This document shows, piece by piece, positions 17,976-26,935 of a stretch of DNA of 53,407 bases. A program made the translations under genes and the position numbers. Within the stretch, counting starts at the first letter, position 1; each line of letters starts with the position of its first letter. The notes beneath the pieces are model-generated. The model searched no databases, was not told where the DNA came from, and worked only from the letters and a program-made list of their open reading frames with translations. Location: contig JAZRZI010000016.1 of NCBI GenBank assembly GCA_045601325.1, forward strand, positions 1 through 53,407. Reading direction: 5' to 3'. The stretch is from JAZRZI01 sp045601325 (GTDB taxonomy: Bacteria > Bacillota_I > Bacilli_A > RFN20 > CAG-826).

Positions 17976-18986
17976 ATGGTTAAAACAGATAATCCTAAGA
18001 AGGTAACATTGAAAGATAAGATTGCCAATCGTGTTTATAAAAGACAACACAAGGTTTTCGAATACAATCATTCTACTGGTACAGTTTTAAATAGAAAGAA
18101 AACCGCTATATTTATCATTACAATGTTAGCTATTCCTGTTATTAACTGGTTAGTGTTCTGGCTTTATATTAACATTCAATCAATTGGATTAGCATTCTTA
18201 GACGCTAGAACAAAACAATTCACTTGGGATAACTTTAAATATTTCTGGGATCAATTAACTTTAGCAGGTGGTAGTGGTATTCTCTTCATCGCTTTAAAGA
18301 ACACATTGATTTACTTTGGCTCTACAGTGTTAATTGTTCTTCCTATTTCCTTAGTTATTTCTTACTTCTTATATAAGAAGATTGCAGGATATAAGATTTT
18401 TAGAGTTATTTTCTATTTACCTGCAATTATTTCAGGTATGGCTTTAGTTGCAGCTTATAAAGAGCTCATAGGTCCTGGAAACTTATGGGATATGTTCTTA
18501 CATCTATTTGGTAAATCAGTCCCTCAAAAAGGTTATTTAAATGACGCTCATAGTGCGACTGTAGTTATCTTAATTTACACAATCTTTACTTCATTTACTT
18601 CTAATGTCTTGTTATTCTCTGGCGCGATGGCTAGAGTGCCAACTGAAGTTCTTGAATCCGCTAAACTTGAAGGATGTTCCCCATTTAGAGAATTAATCGA
18701 ATTGATTTTCCCTCTTATTTGGCCAACATTTGCTACTCAATTAGTGTTCACAATGACTGGTATATTTACCGCTAGTGGACCATTACTCTTGTTTAATCCT
18801 CCAGATGGATCAACAACTATTTCCTACTGGATTTTTACTTCCGTTTACGGACCTAATGGCAATGGCGCAGCTGAAAATGCTTATAACTTAGTTTCCGCTG
18901 CTGGTCTTTGCTTTACACTTGCAGGTTTACCAATCATTCTCGGTGTGAGAAAGCTCACCGACAAGATTGACCCTGTCGAATACTAG
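17976..18986 (+). CDS. Sugar ABC transporter permease, MalF-type
   Basis: A 336-residue integral membrane permease of the binding-protein-dependent type. About six hydrophobic segments follow a basic cytoplasmic N-terminus. The cytoplasmic EAA-like loop reads LESAKLEGCSPFRELIELIFPL, which docks on the ATPase. The start is ATG 17976, eight bases after the trehalase-like gene. It forms a heterodimer with the next gene's product and the ATPase from 15208. The family imports oligosaccharides; the ligand here is unknown. Confidence 0.88.
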   Translation: MVKTDNPKKVTLKDKIANRVYKRQHKVFEYNHSTGTVLNRKKTAIFIITMLAIPVINWLVFWLYINIQSIGLAFLDARTKQFTWDNFKYFWDQLTLAGGSGILFIALKNTLIYFGSTVLIVLPISLVISYFLYKKIAGYKIFRVIFYLPAIISGMALVAAYKELIGPGNLWDMFLHLFGKSVPQKGYLNDAHSATVVILIYTIFTSFTSNVLLFSGAMARVPTEVLESAKLEGCSPFRELIELIFPLIWPTFATQLVFTMTGIFTASGPLLLFNPPDGSTTISYWIFTSVYGPNGNGAAENAYNLVSAAGLCFTLAGLPIILGVRKLTDKIDPVEY

Positions 18987-18999
18987 AAAGGAGTTAACT

Positions 19000-19950
19000 A
19001 TGGAAAACCGCAAAAAACTTCCAAAAGCGTTATTAAATAGATATAAACTCCTTCGTAGAACAAAAAGTGAGAAGGTTGTTTTCACATTTGCCTTTATTGC
19101 TTTCTTTATCTACGCATCCTTAATTATCTTGCCTATTTTATATTTGTTTATCATGGCAAGTTTTGCTAGCGCGGATGCCTATGGCGATTATTTATATTTA
19201 CGTACTACAAACCCTAATTACACGATATTCAATATCCAACTAAGCAATAACTTTAAAAACTACTTATACATCTTCAATATGGAAATCTCTCCTGATGGTA
19301 ATACTTATCATCTTGGTGATATGCTATTTAACTCATTATGGTTCTGTATTATTTCTTCTACAGGTGGTGTTCTCATGTCCGCATTTACTGGATATGTTAT
19401 CGCTAAATACAAATTCAAAGGTAGAAACCTCATTTATTCTATCGTTATTTTCTGCATGACTATTCCTATCATTGGCACAACTGGCTCTATGCTTAAGCTC
19501 GTCAGTGAAGGTGGGCTTAACATTATTAATACACCTTGGTTTGTCATATTAACTTCTTTAGGTGGTTTTGGATTTAATTTCATGGTGCTTCATGCTTTCT
19601 TTAAGAATGTTTCATGGAGCTATGTTGAAGCTGTCTTAATTGATGGCGGTGGACACTTTACCGCCTTCTTTAAGGTTGTTTTGCCACAAGCAACTTCATC
19701 TATTATTACATTAATTATTCTCGCTTTGATTGGAACATATAACGACTATACAACCCCTATTTTGTATCTTCGTAGTTATCCAACCATTGCATCAGGTATT
19801 TATGAGTTATCAAATGACTTAACTAAATACTTTGAACCTACAGGTACATTTGCAGTCTTATTAGTCTCAATTGTGCCTATCGTTACACTGTTTGCTATAT
19901 TCTCCGATAAAGTGATGAAAAACTTCTCTATCGGTGGATTAAAAGGATAA
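19000..19950 (+). CDS. Sugar ABC transporter permease, MalG-type
   Basis: A 316-residue permease with about six membrane segments. The start is ATG 19000, preceded by AAAGGAG at 18987-18993, just after the stop of the MalF-type gene; a TTG at 18967 would give an overlapping, unsupported extension. The EAA loop is VEAVLIDGGGHFTAFFKVVLPQ in two pieces either side of GGGH, characteristic of MalG-type subunits. A periplasm-side-equivalent loop between segments 1 and 2 is long (about 70 residues), possibly for contact with the binding lipoprotein encoded next. Confidence 0.88.
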   Translation: MENRKKLPKALLNRYKLLRRTKSEKVVFTFAFIAFFIYASLIILPILYLFIMASFASADAYGDYLYLRTTNPNYTIFNIQLSNNFKNYLYIFNMEISPDGNTYHLGDMLFNSLWFCIISSTGGVLMSAFTGYVIAKYKFKGRNLIYSIVIFCMTIPIIGTTGSMLKLVSEGGLNIINTPWFVILTSLGGFGFNFMVLHAFFKNVSWSYVEAVLIDGGGHFTAFFKVVLPQATSSIITLIILALIGTYNDYTTPILYLRSYPTIASGIYELSNDLTKYFEPTGTFAVLLVSIVPIVTLFAIFSDKVMKNFSIGGLKG

Positions 19951-19965
19951 AAATGGAGGTCTTTT

Positions 19966-21585
19966 ATGAAAAAAGCAAAAAAATTATTATTACTTTCAGT
20001 CTTATCAGTCTCATGTGCAGCTGCTTTAACTGGCTGTAACAGAGGAAGTGGTGGCGGAGATCAAGTTCTTCGTATTTTCTGCACTGACGCTGGTTACAAA
20101 ACTGATTGGCTTCAACCTATGATTGATGCATTTAAAGAACAAGATTGGGTTAAAGAAAAATATCCTAATTTGGAAGTTAAGAAACCAGAAACATCTAAGA
20201 ACCAAAACTACGTTCAAGATATTATCGCTGCAGGTAGAAAAGCTAACCGTTTCGACTTAATGTTTGGTATGAACTTGTTCACCAACGTTAGTGATGGTGA
20301 ATTCTTAGATTTAACTGATTGTTTATACAATCAAGAAATACCTGACTCAAAAGGTGGATTATACAAAGATAGAATGTTTGATTCATATCTTGATTCTTTC
20401 CAATACCACACAAATACAGAAGATAGCAAGAATGGTCATTTCTTCTTAGCTCCATGGGCAGGCGGTAATGTTTCATTCTTATACAACCCTGAATTGCTTC
20501 AATCCATTAACGGAAAAGTTCCTAACACAACTGATGAATTCTTAGCGCTTTGCGAAGCTTACACCACTAAAAACTATAAAGGTGATAACACACAAACATA
20601 TGCTTTCTTAAAAGGTAACGATGAAGACTACATCAATAAGTTATTCTCTGTTTGGTGGGCACAATACCAAGGCTTAGAAGGATATGATAACTTCTATAGC
20701 GGTATCGATGATGGCGCAATTTCTAAAGACATTTTCAAACAAAAAGGTCGTTTAGAATCATTAAAAGTCTTTGAAAACTTCTTAGATGATAGCAAACACT
20801 ATGTTTCACCAGCTTCTTATCAAAATGGTTTCTTAGTTAACCAAAGAGCTTTTAAAGGTGGTGCATCATTATTCTATGCATGTGGTGACTGGTATCCATC
20901 AGAAATGGCAAACATCCATGGTTTAGGTGGCAAAGACTACGAAGCGAAGATGATGAGAATGCCAGTAATTTCCGCTATTACAAAAATGACTGACACAATT
21001 GAAGATGATGCCGAATTATCCGCATTAATTACTGCAATTGATAACGAAAACACATCCTTAGTTGGCGAAGGCTATGATGTCAATCAAGATGACTATGATA
21101 AAGTCAAAGAAGCACGTGGTGTTGTTACATCTTTCGGTGCTGGACATACAAGTATTGTTCCTGTTGCTGCTCCCGGAAAAGATGTCGCTGTTGACTTCTT
21201 AAGATTTATGGCAACTATCAAAGGTCAAGAAACATATATGGAAAACACTTTAGGTGCATCTTTACCATTCAAATACGATGTTGCTAAAGAAAATCCTACA
21301 CTTTTCAACTCCGATAAGATTGATCCAATGCATAAAGATAGATTGCAATACATGAATTCAAGTTTCTTATCTCCATATACATTAAAGTCTGTTACATCTT
21401 ACTCATTAGTGGTTTATGGTTACGTTTCTGAATTTGAAACTTCTACATTAAGCATTGATTATTTCTCAGTTTTCTCTTCTGACAAAGAACATCCAAGCGC
21501 ACAAGATTATTACGATAAGACTATCGCTTATTGGACAGATGAAAGATGGGTTGCCGCTGTCGATAGAGCTGGTCTCAACATGTAA
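19966..21585 (+). CDS. Extracellular solute-binding lipoprotein, family 1
   Basis: A 539-residue sugar-binding lipoprotein that delivers ligand to the permeases encoded just upstream. GGAGG precedes the ATG. The signal peptide ends in lipobox LTGC, followed by a Gly/Ser linker. The two-lobe fold of family 1 binding proteins is suggested by VLRIFCTDAG near the start, FDLMFGMN, LAPWAGGNVSFLYNPEL and GVVTSFGAGHTSIVPVAAPGKDVAVDFLRF. At 539 residues it is long for the class, similar to binding proteins of large host or mucin glycans. Ligand identity cannot be read from sequence. Confidence 0.88.
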   Translation: MKKAKKLLLLSVLSVSCAAALTGCNRGSGGGDQVLRIFCTDAGYKTDWLQPMIDAFKEQDWVKEKYPNLEVKKPETSKNQNYVQDIIAAGRKANRFDLMFGMNLFTNVSDGEFLDLTDCLYNQEIPDSKGGLYKDRMFDSYLDSFQYHTNTEDSKNGHFFLAPWAGGNVSFLYNPELLQSINGKVPNTTDEFLALCEAYTTKNYKGDNTQTYAFLKGNDEDYINKLFSVWWAQYQGLEGYDNFYSGIDDGAISKDIFKQKGRLESLKVFENFLDDSKHYVSPASYQNGFLVNQRAFKGGASLFYACGDWYPSEMANIHGLGGKDYEAKMMRMPVISAITKMTDTIEDDAELSALITAIDNENTSLVGEGYDVNQDDYDKVKEARGVVTSFGAGHTSIVPVAAPGKDVAVDFLRFMATIKGQETYMENTLGASLPFKYDVAKENPTLFNSDKIDPMHKDRLQYMNSSFLSPYTLKSVTSYSLVVYGYVSEFETSTLSIDYFSVFSSDKEHPSAQDYYDKTIAYWTDERWVAAVDRAGLNM

Positions 21586-21600
21586 ATTAGGTAATTATTT

Positions 21601-24054
21601 ATGAAAAAACAAATCAAAGTCAAAACCGCAAAGATTGTTCCATTATTGTTTTTAACAACTAGTGGTTTGATTGCTTGCGGTGGTAATGGTGGAGGTAAAC
21701 CTTCAGGGGATATTGATATTTGGTCAGTTTCTTCCGCTGAGAAGATTTATCAAGATCAACCTTCATCCGTTTATAACGATATTAGAGGAGATGCTAAAGT
21801 TAATATCCTTGCTTTTAAAGGTGAAAACGAAGGCAAACACTTAATCATTACTCCAACTTGCGATATTAAAACATTTGACGCTACTGTCACTGATTTAAAA
21901 TCCGCTAGTGGGGATACTATTTCCAAAGATTTAATCACTATTTTTGTTGAAAAATACATGAATATGACCAAAATCTATGACTCAGTTAGCACTGCTCCAA
22001 CAGGTTATGTTCCTGATGGTATGGTGCCTATTGAAAATTCTTTAAAATTTAACGATAACAAGATTAAAGCTAATCAAAACCAAGGATTATACTTTAATGT
22101 TGATGTTCCAGTTAATCAAAAAGAAGGAATTTATACTGGTGAAATTACACTTAATTTAGATGGTTTAGTCAAAACTATTCCTATGCAAGTGGAAATCCTT
22201 GATGTCACAGTCAATGAAGAAACTCATTCACGTGCAGTCTTCCTTGACCACTGGCAATTCTGGAATGGTGAATTAGATTCATCTCGTAGCATGTATGAAA
22301 AATATCACCATGCATTAGGTGATTATCGTTTATCACCTTCTTATGCAGTTATTGAAAACGAATTTGATAATACTAGTTCTGGCATTAAATATTATGTCGA
22401 AAGATCATATGAAATTATGCAAGATAAGCGCATTACCTCAATTGGTATTCCTTACGTGCAAGCAACAGTTAACAATCAAATTTCATTTGATGAAAATGTC
22501 TTTAAGAATTACATTAGAGAATTCTATAACAAGAGTTGCGAAACTAATTTCAATATGCTCAAGAGATTATCCTATTACTTAGGTATGATTGATGAACCAT
22601 ATGAATTCAACTTAATGGATCGCGCAATCTTTGTTAACCAACGTTATAGACAAGTTATTGTTCAAATCGCTAATGAACTCAATTCTGTTAAAGCTGATCA
22701 CCCAATGCATGAAGAATTGATTCAATCCATTCGTAATATTCCTCATATCATCACAACTGCATGGCATGAAGAATGCGATGGATTAATCGATACTTATTGT
22801 CCTAAAGCAAATTTCTATGACACTCCTGAACTAAGAGCTCATTATTATAATCAAAAAGAAAAATGGTGGTACACATGTGTTGAACCACACGTACCTTACC
22901 CAACATATCATACAGAAGACATTTTATCTTCAGCTAGATTGATGGGCTGGATGCAAGCTAACTACGATATCGTTGGTAACCTGTTCTGGGCCGCTAACGT
23001 TTATGGTCGTCAAAATGGTGATTCTTACGCTCCGATTGAAGAATACTATTCTGGTAACCCAGCAAGATATTATGGCTGTAATGGTGATGGATATTTATTC
23101 TATCCAGGCGCTCAATATGGCTATGATGGACCATTGCCATCTTTAAGAATTCAAGCTATTAGAGATGGTAACGAAGAGTACGAAGTACTCTATAACTTAA
23201 AACAAAAAGCTAAATCATTAGGCTTGAGCGATAAAGGTATTTTCCCATTATTAACTAACTCTTTATATAATGGCACAAAGATTATCGGTAATTCCGCTTT
23301 AGTGGAACAAGCACGTCGCACAATGGCAGATTTAACATTGGCCTCTAATAACGGAAGTGATTTTGTTGTTTCTAAATGCAATATGGATAAGACAGAATCC
23401 ATTGTTAAATTTGAATTCTACGCTAAAGATGGCGCAACTATTCAAGTTAATGGAACTTCATTAAGCCCTAGTAGAACATATAAACAAGGTCATTTATATT
23501 CCTTCCAAGATAACATCTCAAAAGATTCTAATGATTATGAAATCGTTGTTTCCTATCAAGGTAACTCCAATACGGTTAAAGCTCATTTATGTGGTAAAGT
23601 TTCTAGCTATGGCCCTAATGAATTAAAAGATTCATTTGCTAAATATAACTGTTCTGTTACTACATCTATTGAGAGTGTCGAGGGACAAGATATGTTGAGA
23701 TTAGATGTTTCTAAAGGAAAAGACGCTAAACAATCAATTAAATTTAACGCTCCATTCCTTAGCCAATTGAACTCTAACACTCAAGACATTACTTTGAATG
23801 TCTATAACCCAACATCTAATAAGATGTTATTCTCTGTCGGTGGTCGTAATGCTGATAACAAATACGATAACTATTATCACGAGAATTATGAGTTACAACC
23901 TGGAATGAACACAATTAACATTCCAACCATTTATATGAAACTTAAAGATACATCTAAGATTAGTTACTTCTTCTTAGTTCTTGGCAATACTTCAAGCAAA
24001 AATGAAGAAGCGAAGACAATCTACATTAAGAATGTATCTGTTATGAACAAATAA
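21601..24054 (+). CDS. DUF4091/GH123-like lipoprotein glycoside hydrolase
   Basis: An 817-residue lipoprotein (lipobox LIAC). An N-terminal beta domain (about 40-205) ends with the form seen in this family, including YFNVDVPVNQKEGIYTGEI. A TIM barrel follows with MIDEP at D331-E332 as the presumed neighbouring catalytic acids. The DUF4091 signature LRIQAIRDGNEEYEVLYNL lies around residue 515-535, and a C-terminal beta domain covers 600-817. GH123 enzymes remove beta-linked N-acetylgalactosamine with help from the substrate acetamido group, using an adjacent Asp-Glu pair. Placed between the binding protein and another lipoprotein, it would trim glycans at the cell surface. Substrate is inferred. 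Confidence 0.72.
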   Translation: MKKQIKVKTAKIVPLLFLTTSGLIACGGNGGGKPSGDIDIWSVSSAEKIYQDQPSSVYNDIRGDAKVNILAFKGENEGKHLIITPTCDIKTFDATVTDLKSASGDTISKDLITIFVEKYMNMTKIYDSVSTAPTGYVPDGMVPIENSLKFNDNKIKANQNQGLYFNVDVPVNQKEGIYTGEITLNLDGLVKTIPMQVEILDVTVNEETHSRAVFLDHWQFWNGELDSSRSMYEKYHHALGDYRLSPSYAVIENEFDNTSSGIKYYVERSYEIMQDKRITSIGIPYVQATVNNQISFDENVFKNYIREFYNKSCETNFNMLKRLSYYLGMIDEPYEFNLMDRAIFVNQRYRQVIVQIANELNSVKADHPMHEELIQSIRNIPHIITTAWHEECDGLIDTYCPKANFYDTPELRAHYYNQKEKWWYTCVEPHVPYPTYHTEDILSSARLMGWMQANYDIVGNLFWAANVYGRQNGDSYAPIEEYYSGNPARYYGCNGDGYLFYPGAQYGYDGPLPSLRIQAIRDGNEEYEVLYNLKQKAKSLGLSDKGIFPLLTNSLYNGTKIIGNSALVEQARRTMADLTLASNNGSDFVVSKCNMDKTESIVKFEFYAKDGATIQVNGTSLSPSRTYKQGHLYSFQDNISKDSNDYEIVVSYQGNSNTVKAHLCGKVSSYGPNELKDSFAKYNCSVTTSIESVEGQDMLRLDVSKGKDAKQSIKFNAPFLSQLNSNTQDITLNVYNPTSNKMLFSVGGRNADNKYDNYYHENYELQPGMNTINIPTIYMKLKDTSKISYFFLVLGNTSSKNEEAKTIYIKNVSVMNK

Positions 24055-24068
24055 GGAGGAACGATTTT

Positions 24069-25313
24069 ATGAAAAGAAGAATGTTTTTACTTCCATTAAT
24101 TGCTTCTGTCCTTTTACCTGGATGTAACAAAGCCGAAGTTAAAGATCCTAACACAATCATTCTTGCTGATTTTGAAAGCTGGGGTCCAAGTTTCCAAACT
24201 ATTGGTTTATATAATAGCTTTGGCAAAGTTTCTCGTAACGAAGACAAACAATACGTAAAAAGTGGTAATTATTCCGCTTTATTGCAACCAGTTGGTAACT
24301 ATGTGACTCGTTCTGAGCCAACTGTTTATTGGCCACTTATGAGCTCAGTATTTGATTTCGCTTATAATGACCTATCCTATTTCCAAAAGGTAGAAGCTGA
24401 TTTCTTCAACTCTTCTAATGAAGATATTACTGTCACTGTTGGATTCGTTTCCTCAATTATTTCCTTTACATCTGCAACATTCTCCAGTGGTGGAGAGTTT
24501 GTTCTTAAAGCAGGTGAATGGAATCATGTTACTTATGAACCAGATATTTCTATCTTAGCGGCAGAAATCGCTCTCACAAACGTTGCGGGTTTATATTTTA
24601 GATTCCCTAATCAAAATATTAGAGATATTGATGAAGCTAAAAAGATTTATGTCGATGACATTAAGATTATCAATTCTCCTGAAAAAAGAATTATTAAAGA
24701 CTTATTTGTCATTAAACATAATGAAATTTGTGACTTTGAGAGCATTTATATGACATCAAGTATGTCGGTTTCTAACGTAGCCGCCAACCAATTATCATAT
24801 GAAATCATTGATGAATTCACTGATGATGAAGGCACACTTATTAAACCATCACACGGTAAAGGTATGTTACATATCCTCAATAGAGCTACTGCTGGTAGAT
24901 GGGTTAACTGGTCTATGTTACGTTTCTCAAGCTCCTATTTGAACAAAACTGATTTGAAGAAAATCGAAGGTGTTGAAACTGGAATTTGGGCAATTAGATA
25001 TGAAATTAGATTTGCTAACGATGGTGGTGTTTTACAAAACGCTGCTGGTGGTAATGGACAATCAGGTGTTTTCCCTGAATTCGTTTCTACAGATGGTAGC
25101 AGAGTGTATGTGCCAAAAGACAAATATGTCAAAGATAAATGGTTCACTGTAGAAGTACCTCTTTGCAAAGATATTACTTATTACACTGACCAACACGTTA
25201 CAGTTGATGCTAACCTCATCACAAACAACCAAACTTTTGGTTGGACAATTGGTAACGAAGAACATGACGTCGATATTTTTATCGATAACATTCGTTTATC
25301 ACGTATCGGATAG
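24069..25313 (+). CDS. Lipoprotein, glycan-binding-like, two beta modules
   Basis: A 414-residue lipoprotein with AAGGAGGA Shine-Dalgarno and lipobox LPGC. Two beta-rich modules are apparent: residues 28-205, opening with IILADFESWG and ending IYVDDIKI, and residues 215-414, ending VDIFIDNIRLSRIG. A module that begins with a D-F-E string and ends in (V/I)-D-(D/N)-I-(K/R)-(I/L) is the usual shape of family 11- or 22-like carbohydrate-binding jelly rolls. No catalytic motif is visible. It lies inside the transporter locus, so it probably holds the substrate glycan near the surface enzymes. Confidence 0.65.
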   Translation: MKRRMFLLPLIASVLLPGCNKAEVKDPNTIILADFESWGPSFQTIGLYNSFGKVSRNEDKQYVKSGNYSALLQPVGNYVTRSEPTVYWPLMSSVFDFAYNDLSYFQKVEADFFNSSNEDITVTVGFVSSIISFTSATFSSGGEFVLKAGEWNHVTYEPDISILAAEIALTNVAGLYFRFPNQNIRDIDEAKKIYVDDIKIINSPEKRIIKDLFVIKHNEICDFESIYMTSSMSVSNVAANQLSYEIIDEFTDDEGTLIKPSHGKGMLHILNRATAGRWVNWSMLRFSSSYLNKTDLKKIEGVETGIWAIRYEIRFANDGGVLQNAAGGNGQSGVFPEFVSTDGSRVYVPKDKYVKDKWFTVEVPLCKDITYYTDQHVTVDANLITNNQTFGWTIGNEEHDVDIFIDNIRLSRIG

Positions 25314-25319
25314 ATAATT

Positions 25320-26075
25320 ATGCCAAGAATTAAATGTGAAAATCTTAATTATTCCTATAAGGATAAAAAAGGTCGCATAGTTACTGATGTTTTTAATGAC
25401 TTTAACGTCGAATTTAATGACAAAGAAACTTCCATAATTCTTGGCGAATCCGGTAGTGGAAAAACTACATTGCTTAATATATTAAGCGGCTTAGATAACA
25501 AATATATTGGCAAGATTACATTTGATGACGTTGATGTCACTGAATTAACTATTAGAGACAAAGATGTCGCTTATATTAGACAAAACTATGTCTTATATCC
25601 AAATATGACAGTGTTTGAAAACATCGCTTTCCCACTTAAATTTACAGTTCTTAGACAAGATGAAATAAATCAAAGAGTAAGAGCGATTGCAAGAAAGCTT
25701 CATATCGAACACTGTTTAGCGAGAAAACCTAAATATTTGTCCTTTGGACAACAAAATCGTGTAAATCTCGCAAAAGCATTTGTTAAAGAACCAAGTCTTA
25801 TCTTGTTTGATGAACCATTCGCTAACCTAGATCAAGCGTTGAAAGATGAATTAACTTTGTTAGTGAAAGAATACATCGAAGAAGAAAATGCGACTGCTTT
25901 ATGGATAACTCACGATTATCATGAAGCCCTTCGATTGGGCAAAACAATCTACTTGTTAGAAAACGGTAAAATTACTTTTTCTGGTAATGGTAAAGAATTA
26001 CAAGATTCTCAAAATAAGTATTTGGAAACATTACGATTAGAAAGCACGATTAAAGAAGAAGATATAAATGGCTAA
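25320..26075 (+). CDS. Second ABC ATPase of the locus, short MalK-like form
   Basis: A 251-residue ABC ATPase with Walker A GESGSGKTTL at about 41-50, Q-loop in YIRQNYVLYPN, Walker B LILFDEP and H-loop ITHDYHEA. The signature is LSFGQ rather than LSGGQ, and the C-terminal TOBE domain of import ATPases is absent. It overlaps the next gene, a membrane protein, by eight bases, and no second permease pair is encoded, so it may pair with the 26068 product or swap with the 15208 ATPase on the same permeases. It shares the YVLYPNMTVFENI sequence style of MalK proteins. Confidence 0.82.
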   Translation: MPRIKCENLNYSYKDKKGRIVTDVFNDFNVEFNDKETSIILGESGSGKTTLLNILSGLDNKYIGKITFDDVDVTELTIRDKDVAYIRQNYVLYPNMTVFENIAFPLKFTVLRQDEINQRVRAIARKLHIEHCLARKPKYLSFGQQNRVNLAKAFVKEPSLILFDEPFANLDQALKDELTLLVKEYIEEENATALWITHDYHEALRLGKTIYLLENGKITFSGNGKELQDSQNKYLETLRLESTIKEEDING

Positions 26076-26934
26076 GTTAAAATTTGCAAAAACTGATTTC
26101 ACCGAAGAAAATCTCCCTCAAACTAGAAGGGAACAGTTTTTCTCTATTTTAAAAAATCAATACAAAGTTATATTTATCATTGGCTTAGTTTTATTACTTT
26201 TATTCATTCCTTCACTTGTTAAGAGTGTCATATTGGACTACACGAATAACAATGCTTACGCAGCAATTAACGCTGGTTCATTGACCGAACAAGAGGCGAT
26301 GGATGCATTAAAAGTTGGTTTTATGTTAGGGAACGCTATCGATGTAGTGCTATATCCTTTGGTTTTTATTGGTCTTTCAGGCCTTTTCAGAGTGCTTAAG
26401 CTATTAGTTTATGGAGATGTCCCATTCTTTGGTTACGACTTTAAAATGGGCGTAAAAGATAATATCAAACCTTTTGTTTTAACTGGTTTATTTATCGCTT
26501 TATTTAAAATGCTGTTCAATTTCTTAATTATTAATTTTTCAAATTTCCCATTTTTGAAGATTGCTTGCTATTTCGTATTTATGCTCGTTTTATTACCTGG
26601 TTTATTAATTTGTCTGTTCTATTCAGTGGTGTATAAGAATAAGATATTCCGTTCGTTAAGGGATTCCTGTTTCCTCTATTTAAGAGGTTCTTGGCGAATT
26701 CTTATTCTTATGATTATTGGATTTGCTCCATATATCGCGATGGAATTATGTTTGAACTTAATTTGGATCAAGCAAATTATCTATGGACTGTTATTGTTAT
26801 TTGTTGTTCCTTTAATATTATTAGCTAGCTTTATGGTGGTTAATAATGTCTTTGATAGAGCAATTAATCAAGTGCATTATCCAGAGATTGTTAGAAAAGG
26901 TTTATATGTCCCTTCTCTAAAGGAGAATAAGTAA
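26068..26934 (+). CDS. Membrane protein, DUF624/YesL-like
   Basis: A 288-residue integral membrane protein with about five or six hydrophobic segments (first near 32-55, then 90-110, 135-155, 165-190, 205-225 and 235-260). The part LSGLFRVLKLLVYGDVPFF followed by a D-F-K-x-G-V-K-x-N-I-K string resembles the YesL/DUF624 proteins often found beside carbohydrate ABC transporters in Firmicutes. The molecular role of that family is unsettled. The start overlaps the end of the second ATPase by eight bases, indicating translational coupling and possibly a physical partnership. The match is by eye and moderate. Confidence 0.6.
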   Translation: MAKLKFAKTDFTEENLPQTRREQFFSILKNQYKVIFIIGLVLLLLFIPSLVKSVILDYTNNNAYAAINAGSLTEQEAMDALKVGFMLGNAIDVVLYPLVFIGLSGLFRVLKLLVYGDVPFFGYDFKMGVKDNIKPFVLTGLFIALFKMLFNFLIINFSNFPFLKIACYFVFMLVLLPGLLICLFYSVVYKNKIFRSLRDSCFLYLRGSWRILILMIIGFAPYIAMELCLNLIWIKQIIYGLLLLFVVPLILLASFMVVNNVFDRAINQVHYPEIVRKGLYVPSLKENK

Positions 26935-26935
26935 T

